Shown piece after piece: positions 50,902 through 64,000 of a stretch of DNA of 64,000 nt (positions are counted from its first letter, which is position 1; every line of letters starts with the position of its first letter). The position numbers and the translations under genes are program-made. The stretch comes from Streptomyces griseofuscus (lineage in GTDB: Bacteria > Actinomycetota > Actinomycetes > Streptomycetales > Streptomycetaceae), in NCBI RefSeq assembly GCF_014673495.1, contig NZ_CP051006.1, positions 496,001 through 560,000 on the forward strand, in the 5' to 3' direction. The notes under the pieces were generated by a model. It saw nothing but the letters and a program-made list of their open reading frames with translations, was not told the DNA's origin and made no database searches.

Positions 50902-52778
50902 CCGAGACACGGCAGGCCGAACTCCTCTACGAAGAGCGCGAAGGTGGCGATGACCATCAGGTAGTCGGTGTCGAGATGCGCGTGCACCTGGTCGCCGCCG
51001 GTGCGCTGGTGGCGCACCAGCGCGGAGACGGTGTCCGCGTCGAAGTACCCCTGCTTGCGCACGACTTCGGGGGAGAGCAGTTCCTCGAACCAGTCGGCGC
51101 CGGCGTGCAGCAGATGGCTGCTGGTCTGGCCGCGGAAGCCGAACTTGGGGCGGGCCAGCACCTCGCCGGGGACCAGGGGCGCGGCGAGTCTGCGCAGCAC
51201 GGCCTTCTCGGTGCCGCCGGCCACCATCAGGTCGGGGTGCAGACGCCGGGCCTGTTCCACCACGGGGCGGGCGAGGAAGGGGAAGCGCGGCTCGACGGCG
51301 TGGGCGAGGGCCATGCGGTCGCCGTGGTCGCCGAGGAGGTGGTCGGCGAGGCGCAGATGGAAGTCGAGGTAGGAGCGCTGGTGCAGGGGATGCCGGCCGC
51401 GCAGCCGGTCGGCGTCCACCAGGCGCTGCCCGGTGACGGCGAACTCCTCGAAGGAGGGCGCCAGTTCGGGGGCGTAGAGGTCGCGGCGCAGTTCCTGGGC
51501 GGTGAGCTGGTCCTGCTCGTAGCCGATGTCGACGCCCCACATGCGCTCGCGTATCTCCTGCTCCAGGAGGGCGTCGAGCCCGTCGAGGCGGCTGCCGCCG
51601 AGTCCGGCCGCGTCGTAACGGTATCCGGGGTAGCCGCCGAAGAGTTCGTCGGCGCCCTCGCCGGTGAGCACGGCGACCGTGCCGTCGGCGCGGACCGCCT
51701 CGGAGAGTTTGAGGGAGCAGACGTTGTACGACTCGCGCACGGGTGTCTCGGCGTGCCGGACCATCTGCCGGAGCCGGTCGGCGAGATCGTGCTCGTGCAC
51801 GGGCACCTCGCGGTGCCGGGTGCCGAGCTTGGCGGCGACCAGCCGCTGGTGACGGCTCTCGTCGAAGTCGTGGCCGGGGAAGACCACGGAGTAGCTGGGC
51901 CAGGAGTGGCCGGGGCGGGCGCCCGCGGCGAGCGCGGCGAGCAGGCTGGAGTCGAGTCCGCCGCTGAGGTAGAGGCCGACGGGGACGTCGGCCACGAGCC
52001 GGTCGCGGACCGCGCCGTCGAGCAGTGCGGTCATCTCGGCGGCGGCGCGGTCGAGTTCGGCGTCCAGGTCGGCCGGGGCGGGGTCCAGGTCGGCGGCGGC
52101 CGGGTAGTCGAGGTCCCAGTAGCGCTCCACCCGTACCCCGGAGGTGTCGGCCAGCAGCCGCTCGCCGGGGCGCAGGGAGTGGATGCCCTCGAACATGGTG
52201 CGGGGGCTGACCAGTCCGGGCAGGGTGAGGACCTGGTCGAGGCCGCGCAGATCGACGCGGGGGCTGACCGCGGGATGCCGCAGGATCGCCTTGATCTCGG
52301 AGGCGAAGACCAGCAGTCCGTCCACGACGGTGTAGAACAGCGGCACGATGCCCGCGTGGTCGCGGGCCAGCATCACCCGGCGGGCGTCGGCGTCGTACAG
52401 GGCGAAGGCGAACTGGCCGTCGAGCCGGTCGGTGAGGCCGGTGCCGTGGCGGCGGTAGAGGTGCACCAGCACCTCGGTGTCGCACTCGGTGCGGAACCGG
52501 TGCCCCGCGGCGCTCAGTTCGGCGCGCAGCCGGCGATGGTTGTAGATCTCACCGTTGCAGACGGAGACCAGGGAGCCGCTCTCGGACAGATGCGGCTGAT
52601 TTCCATGCTCCAGGTCATTGAGCGCGAGTCTGCGGAAACCCAGGGCGATTCCGTCACCGGTGTAGTGGCCGACATCGTCGGGGCCCCGGTGAATCAGCTC
52701 TGATGTCATTTCGTGAATAACGCTTGTTTCACAATGGCGTGCCCCGCCGAGTGAGAACATTCCCGCAATTCCACACAC
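50898..52778 (-). CDS. asnB: Asparagine synthase (glutamine-hydrolysing)
   Basis: 626-aa class II glutamine amidotransferase plus ATP-dependent synthase. The GTG at 52776-52778 puts the catalytic nucleophile at Cys2 (M-C-G-I-A-G), as the family requires. The glutaminase domain spans about 1-190 (RGPDD, CNGEIYN, CDTEV). The synthase domain follows, with the pyrophosphate-binding SGGLDSS (272-278). It makes Asn from Asp using Gln and ATP. Homologues in natural-product loci can also amidate other carboxylates or cyclise beta-amino acids to beta-lactams. It is the first gene of the long leftward operon, overlapping the racemase, so it very probably serves the pathway: Asn supply for hydroxylation or loading, or amidation of an intermediate or product. 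Confidence 0.93.
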   Translation of the reverse strand: MCGIAGMFSLGGARHCETSVIHEMTSELIHRGPDDVGHYTGDGIALGFRRLALNDLEHGNQPHLSESGSLVSVCNGEIYNHRRLRAELSAAGHRFRTECDTEVLVHLYRRHGTGLTDRLDGQFAFALYDADARRVMLARDHAGIVPLFYTVVDGLLVFASEIKAILRHPAVSPRVDLRGLDQVLTLPGLVSPRTMFEGIHSLRPGERLLADTSGVRVERYWDLDYPAAADLDPAPADLDAELDRAAAEMTALLDGAVRDRLVADVPVGLYLSGGLDSSLLAALAAGARPGHSWPSYSVVFPGHDFDESRHQRLVAAKLGTRHREVPVHEHDLADRLRQMVRHAETPVRESYNVCSLKLSEAVRADGTVAVLTGEGADELFGGYPGYRYDAAGLGGSRLDGLDALLEQEIRERMWGVDIGYEQDQLTAQELRRDLYAPELAPSFEEFAVTGQRLVDADRLRGRHPLHQRSYLDFHLRLADHLLGDHGDRMALAHAVEPRFPFLARPVVEQARRLHPDLMVAGGTEKAVLRRLAAPLVPGEVLARPKFGFRGQTSSHLLHAGADWFEELLSPEVVRKQGYFDADTVSALVRHQRTGGDQVHAHLDTDYLMVIATFALFVEEFGLPCLG

Positions 52779-52998
52779 GTTGGAAAATCCCCGTTTCACG
52801 TTTGCACGGCATTGCCGGATGCGAGTGTCACACTAGCGGACAAGTTTTTGCAGATCAACGAAAAGTTTTCGGACCGCACTGCCGCGCAAGGCCTTTGACG
52901 ATCCGTCGTACTGGCCCGGCGGGCGAAAACCCAAATAGGCTCGCGGTGCGGGCCCCGGCCCGGCACGGAACTCCACGACGGCAGAAGGGCACAACGCA
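52779..52998. promoter_or_regulatory. Divergent promoter region of the main NRPS/PKS operon
   Basis: 220 bp between the asparagine-synthase start (leftward) and the type II thioesterase start (rightward). The part 52780-52880 is clearly AT-richer than the surroundings, as expected for a strong promoter. It contains related stretches, AAGTTTTT (52844) and AAAAGTTTT (52861), that could be repeated operator sites. I cannot define -35/-10 boxes with confidence. Confidence 0.5.
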
Positions 52999-53778
52999 GT
53001 GACACGCAACCGATGGACTCCCTGGGACTCGGCCCCCGCGACCGGCGGCGGCGGCGCCGATCCGGTCCGGGTCTACTGCCTGCCGCACGCGGGCGGCTCG
53101 GCGGGTGCCTATCTGGCCTGGGCGCGCTCCCGGCAGGCGCCGGGGCTGCACTTCGTGCCGGTCGAACTGCCCGGCCGCGGCACCCGGATGGGAGAGCCGC
53201 CGCTGACCTCCCTGTCGGAGGTGGTCGACGGGGTGCTGTCGGTGCTCCGGGAGCGGCCGGCCGACGAGCCGTTCGTCCTGTTCGGGCACAGCATGGGCGC
53301 GCAGATCGCGTACGAGACGACGCGCCGCCTGGTGGCGGAGGAACGGCCGCTGCCGCGGGCGCTGGTGGTCTCCGGCTGCCGCCCGCCCGGCTCGCCGGCC
53401 GCGCTGCCCCTGCACGACGGCGACGACGAGCGGCTGATCAAGGACATACTCGAACTGGGCGGCACCCCGGCCGAGATCCTGGAGCACCGGGAGCTGCTCG
53501 CGATGCTGCTGCCGGTGCTGCGAACCGATCTCACCCTGCTCAACGCGTACATGGACGAGGTACGGCCGACGGTGCTGCCGGTCCCGGTGCTCGCGCTCGG
53601 CGGGACCGATGACCTGCTGTCCGGGGCGGAGTGGGTCGGCGGCTGGCGCGCGGTGACCGCGGGCGGCTTCCGGCAACGAGTGCTGCCCGGGGACCACTTC
53701 TTCCTGCACAGCCGGGTGGACGAGGTGATGGCGGAGATCTCCGCCGCCGTGACCGACCGCGCCGGTACGGCGGGCTGA
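52999..53778 (+). CDS. Type II thioesterase (NRPS/PKS editing hydrolase)
   Basis: 259-aa alpha/beta hydrolase of the GrsT/RifR type, which removes stalled or wrong acyl groups and acetyl blocks from carrier proteins. The nucleophile is S98 in GHSMGA, with the Asp in LGGTDDLL and His in LPGDHFFLHS. The start CLPHAGGSAGAYL is the usual oxyanion block. The GTG at 52999 has an AAGGG site upstream. It is transcribed away from the main operon from a shared promoter region and ends at a strong hairpin. It is expected to serve all carrier domains of the locus. Confidence 0.93.
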   Translation: MTRNRWTPWDSAPATGGGGADPVRVYCLPHAGGSAGAYLAWARSRQAPGLHFVPVELPGRGTRMGEPPLTSLSEVVDGVLSVLRERPADEPFVLFGHSMGAQIAYETTRRLVAEERPLPRALVVSGCRPPGSPAALPLHDGDDERLIKDILELGGTPAEILEHRELLAMLLPVLRTDLTLLNAYMDEVRPTVLPVPVLALGGTDDLLSGAEWVGGWRAVTAGGFRQRVLPGDHFFLHSRVDEVMAEISAAVTDRAGTAG

Positions 53779-53787
53779 GGCGGCGCC

Positions 53788-53824
53788 CCGCCGCCCGGAG
53801 GCCCAAGTGGCCCCCGGGCGGCGG
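53788..53824. terminator. Hairpin between the convergent thioesterase genes
   Basis: A 16-bp stem with one A-C mismatch (53788-53803 with 53809-53824) and a 5-base loop. It starts 10 bases after the type II thioesterase stop and 14 bases past the leftward NRPS stop. It probably terminates both transcripts. Confidence 0.85.
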
Positions 53825-53837
53825 GTACACGCGGGGT

Positions 53838-61115
<7,278 letters not shown>

Positions 61116-61227
61116 TTGGGTGTTCCCTTCCCTGATCACGGCCGCCGGAAGGTACCTGCCGCGGCCCACCGTTGCGATGGATGCACTACGAGGTGATGCG
61201 TGGTCGGGCCGGGGCCCGGGCGGTGGG

Positions 61228-61728
61228 TCAGCGAGCGGTCCAGTGGTACGTCACATCGGGCTCGTTCTCCTCGTTGCGGCTGCCGTCGTTGAACTCCCCG
61301 GCGGTGAAGCCGTGCCGCTCGTAGAAGGCGCGGGCGTCCGTGTTGCGCTGGAAGCAGTGCAGCGAGAGCTCCTCGGGGGAGGCCTGCCGCACGGTCTCCA
61401 GCAGGGCGGTGCCGATACCGCGGCGGCGCACGTCGGGGTGCAGGTACAGATGGTCGAGGACGGTCTTGTCGAGTGCGGCGAACCCCACGATCCGCGTCTG
61501 CTCGCCCTCGCCCTGCTCCGCGACCCAGACGGTGCAGGAGGGCAGGACGACGTGCTCGAAGAAGCCGAGGGTCTCCTCGTCGCTGTAGAGCCGGGGCAGG
61601 TACGGCAGGGCCGCGGTGCGCGAGGCGAGGAAGACGGCGGTGATCGCGGCGGCGTCGGCCGGGCCGGCGGTGCGCAGGCGGACGGGCTCGGCCTCGCCGG
61701 TGGTGTCGGTGCGGTGGGGGGTGGACAT
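61228..61728 (-). CDS. GNAT-family N-acetyltransferase
   Basis: 166-aa GCN5-related acyltransferase. The acetyl-CoA pyrophosphate loop is RRRGIGTALL (about residues 110-119), preceded by the strand VLDHLYLHPDV and followed by FQRNTDARAFYERHGF, the usual motif B. It transfers an acetyl group from acetyl-CoA to an amine; the substrate is unknown. It lies 112 bp upstream of the terminal NRPS on the same strand. It could be a self-resistance or tailoring enzyme of the pathway, or a neighbouring housekeeping gene; no direct evidence decides this. Confidence 0.88.
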   Translation of the reverse strand: MSTPHRTDTTGEAEPVRLRTAGPADAAAITAVFLASRTAALPYLPRLYSDEETLGFFEHVVLPSCTVWVAEQGEGEQTRIVGFAALDKTVLDHLYLHPDVRRRGIGTALLETVRQASPEELSLHCFQRNTDARAFYERHGFTAGEFNDGSRNEENEPDVTYHWTAR

Positions 61729-61747
61729 CAGGGCGCTCTCTTTCGTC

Positions 61748-61794
61748 GGGACCAGGGATCGCCTGGCCGGTGGGACCAGGGGTCGCCTGGCCGG
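61748..61794. repeat. Two tandem 24-bp repeats
   Basis: Two copies of a 23-24 bp unit (61748-61770 and 61772-61794) differ at one internal base (GATCG against GGTCG). Each contains the short inverted repeat CCAGG/CCTGG. They lie in the gap between the M28 peptidase stop and the GNAT start, so they may be part of a terminator or of the GNAT promoter. Confidence 0.7.
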
Positions 61795-61830
61795 AGGTGG
61801 TCCCGGCCGGGTGGTGGCCGGGGTTCCGGG

Positions 61831-64000
61831 TCAGATGGTGTAGACGCGGCTGGCGAAGGAGAGTCCCGCCGCGCCGGGTTCCCAGGTGAGGTCGGCGGGC
61901 CGGGGTCTGCTCAGGGCCTGGGCGGGCAGCCCGGAGTCCTCCGTCATGGCGAGCACGCGCAGCGGCTTGTCGCCGCGGACGACGAGGGTGACGTCCTGGC
62001 CGCGCGGGTCGGGCGCGACCATCAGCAGGCCCCACTTCCACGGCGATCCGGCGTGCGGGCGGTTGACCCCGCCGGACAGGTCCGGGGTCCCCGCGGGGGT
62101 GCCCGCGACCCGGGCCCGGACGACCTGGGCGGTGGAGGTGTCGACGTACAGGGCGAGCAGGGCGGGCCTGCCGGTCCTGGGCCCGACCTTGAGGCGCACG
62201 GTGCGGGTGGCGCCGGAGCGGGTGTCGGAGACGGTGCTGACCTCGGGCGTGGCGACCGGGGCGACGGGGGCCGGTCCCGCGAGCAGTCCGCCGGGGGGCG
62301 CGGCGAGGGCGGGTGACCACGCCTCCAGTGCCTCGGTGCGGCGGTGCCCGGTGTAGCCGGTGACCCAGGAGGCCGGGTCGGTGTCCTCGGACACCCAGTA
62401 GGCGCGCCCGTGGTCCGCGTCGAGGGCGTACATGAGGCTGACCGGCCGCGGATGGTCCGCGTCGGGCCGGTCGGCGGCGACCGCGCCGCCGACGCACGCG
62501 GTGCCGGCCAGCGCGACGACGACCGCGACGGCGACCAGGCGCCTGGCCCGCAGCCCCCGCGACCAGCGGCTGAACGGGGCCGCGAGGACGGCGAGCGCCA
62601 GGGCGGCCAGGACCAGCGGGACCGCCGCCGTGGCGAGGCCGAGGGTGGGGAAGAGCAGGGTGACGAGCGGCACCAGGACGACCACGGCGGGCAGCGCCGA
62701 GCCGATGAGGGCCGTGGTGCGCCACGGGGAGTCCTCGGCGGCGCGGGCGCCGAGGGCGACGCCGGCCGCCACGCCGAGCGCGGTCCAGGTGAACACGTAC
62801 GCCGCGCCGGGCAGCAGCAGGGCGGTGGGTACGGCGAGCAGCGCGGGCCACACCCCGATGCCGGCCGCCGTCTCCAGCGCGCCGCAGCGCCGCCCGGCCC
62901 ACGCGGCCCACAGGCCGGTGAGGGCGGCGGTGAGCAGCAGCAGGCCGGTGATCGCGGGGCCGGTGCGGTACGGGTCACCGGTGAGGAACGAGGCGTAGTA
63001 CGGCCGGATCAGCACCAGGACCTGCCAGGTGCCCCAGCCGAGCGCGGCCGTGGCCACCAGGGCGAGCGGGAAGGTGAGCGCGGGACGCAGCACGGCGCCG
63101 GGGCGCAGCGCCCCGCGGCGGCGCGCGTACCAGCCGGCCGCGAGGAGGGCGAGCGGCGCGGCGAGGGCCAGCGGGAGCACGGCGCCCGCCGGGTAACGAA
63201 CCAGCAGGGGGCCGACGTTGAACCAGGTGGCGTCGGAGGACCGGGTGACGTCCCGCAGGTCGGTGGCGGACAGCCGGTGCGCGGCGGCGAGCACGGTGTC
63301 GCCGAGGTCCTGGAGGCTGCCCGGGTGGACATGGGCGAGGTCGTCGCCGGGGGCGTGGTAGTCGGCGCTGTCGCCGATGACCGCGAAGTTCAGCCCGGTC
63401 ATGCCGGCCTTGCGCAGCTGGGTGAAGTCGGTGTCGTTCGGCAGCCGCCGGTAGACCTCGGCGGACAGCGAGGTCGCCACGGGCGGGTGACCGCCGAGGG
63501 CCTTCACCAGGGCGGAACTGTGGTCGCCGGTCTCGAACATGACGGCGCGTCCGGCGGTGCCGCGCGCTTCCAGGTTCAGGACGACCCGGGGCGTGTCGTC
63601 GGCCTTGCCGAGGCTGTGGACATAGGCGCGGACGCCGAGTTGGCCGGTCTCTTCCGAGTCGGTGAACAACAGGACGAAGTCATTGCGCGGGCGGGGGCCC
63701 TCGGTGAGGATGCGGGCGATCTCCAGCAGGGACGACACGCCGAGGCCGTCGTCGGAGGCGCCGGGCCCGGTGAGCACGGAGTCGGTATGGGCGACGAGGA
63801 GCACCTGGCCGGTGGAGGAGCGGCCCGGGATGGTGACGGAGATGTCGTGCACCCGGCCGGCCAGATGGGAGGCGCCGTCGCCGGGAACCGTCTCGGTCCC
63901 CTCGATCTCCACCGGTTTCAGTCCGAGATCGGACAGTCGGTCACGCACAAAGCCACGGGCCTGTTCTGCTCGCGCGCTTCCCGAAGGATGCGGTGCTTCC
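61831..64000 (-). CDS. M28-family metallopeptidase with membrane domain (5' end beyond window)
   Basis: At least 720 codons, open to the window edge; the internal GTG at 63948 is not the likely start because the coding pattern (APHPSGSARAEQAR) continues upstream as in other M28 proteins. Zinc ligands and catalytic residues: AHTDSV, GASDDGLGV, DSEETGQ, LNLEARG and YHAPGDDL. About eight hydrophobic segments follow the peptidase domain (roughly 63200-62500), then a C-terminal extracytoplasmic beta-rich part. It is probably an exported aminopeptidase fixed in the membrane, its catalytic domain facing outside. Flanking-chromosome gene; no obvious link to the biosynthetic locus. Confidence 0.88.
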   Translation of the reverse strand, partial: EAPHPSGSARAEQARGFVRDRLSDLGLKPVEIEGTETVPGDGASHLAGRVHDISVTIPGRSSTGQVLLVAHTDSVLTGPGASDDGLGVSSLLEIARILTEGPRPRNDFVLLFTDSEETGQLGVRAYVHSLGKADDTPRVVLNLEARGTAGRAVMFETGDHSSALVKALGGHPPVATSLSAEVYRRLPNDTDFTQLRKAGMTGLNFAVIGDSADYHAPGDDLAHVHPGSLQDLGDTVLAAAHRLSATDLRDVTRSSDATWFNVGPLLVRYPAGAVLPLALAAPLALLAAGWYARRRGALRPGAVLRPALTFPLALVATAALGWGTWQVLVLIRPYYASFLTGDPYRTGPAITGLLLLTAALTGLWAAWAGRRCGALETAAGIGVWPALLAVPTALLLPGAAYVFTWTALGVAAGVALGARAAEDSPWRTTALIGSALPAVVVLVPLVTLLFPTLGLATAAVPLVLAALALAVLAAPFSRWSRGLRARRLVAVAVVVALAGTACVGGAVAADRPDADHPRPVSLMYALDADHGRAYWVSEDTDPASWVTGYTGHRRTEALEAWSPALAAPPGGLLAGPAPVAPVATPEVSTVSDTRSGATRTVRLKVGPRTGRPALLALYVDTSTAQVVRARVAGTPAGTPDLSGGVNRPHAGSPWKWGLLMVAPDPRGQDVTLVVRGDKPLRVLAMTEDSGLPAQALSRPRPADLTWEPGAAGLSFASRVYTI

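Noticed and set aside
27596..52778. Bleomycin-type cluster
   Set aside because: It shares Cy/oxidase and asparagine-synthase parts, but lacks the bithiazole module pair and the bleomycin module order.

Overview
The window is high-GC DNA with GTG/ATG starts, Shine-Dalgarno sites of the AGGAGG type and many 4-bp start/stop overlaps. It looks like the chromosome of a Streptomyces or close actinomycete. No replication or phage genes are seen. Most of it (about 14.1 to 61.1 kb) is one large hybrid NRPS/PKS biosynthetic locus, which I cannot match to a known product.

Left part (1-9.5 kb): a divergent pair of operons. Leftward are two tandem DegT-type PLP aminotransferases and a UbiA-type prenyltransferase cut by the window edge. 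Rightward are a Gfo/Idh/MocA dehydrogenase, a xylose-isomerase-like TIM barrel, an M20 metallohydrolase, an Ldh-family NAD(P)H oxidoreductase, a second Gfo/Idh/MocA enzyme and a small conserved protein. This set fits a small pathway to an aminated sugar or cyclitol (inferred). A strong bidirectional hairpin at 9.56 kb closes the right operon.

Middle (9.7-14 kb): a leftward group with a small exported peptide, a nucleotide-sugar dehydrogenase and an EF-hand protein. Then come a repeat-containing lipoprotein, a tRNA-like gene with an abnormal anticodon arm, a truncated methyltransferase remnant and a PPOX-type flavoprotein. This looks like an accessory junction.

NRPS/PKS locus: a LuxE/LuxC-like pair (rightward) converges on a tightly coupled leftward operon read from 52.8 to 16.9 kb. 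In order of transcription it encodes asparagine synthase, Asp/Glu racemase, A-T, C-A(Gly)-T-C-A-T, an AspH-type hydroxylase, KS-AT-KR-ACP, C-A(Gly, with an inserted luciferase-like monooxygenase)-T-Cy-A(Cys, with an inserted FMN oxidase)-T, KS-AT-KR-DH-ACP, C-A-T and A-T. Divergent from it is a type II thioesterase. Convergent on that is a further leftward gene, C-A-T-C-A-T-TE, which probably supplies the last modules and chain release. The predicted product contains one 2,4-substituted thiazole, two malonate units (one hydroxyl, one alkene), at least two glycine positions (one hydroxylated) and probably one cationic residue. Five of the nine adenylation pockets cannot be assigned; one of the remaining four only suggests a cationic substrate.

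Right edge (61.2-64 kb): a GNAT acetyltransferase and a membrane M28 peptidase running off the window, probably flanking chromosome. No MbtH-like protein, pathway regulator or exporter is visible inside the window.
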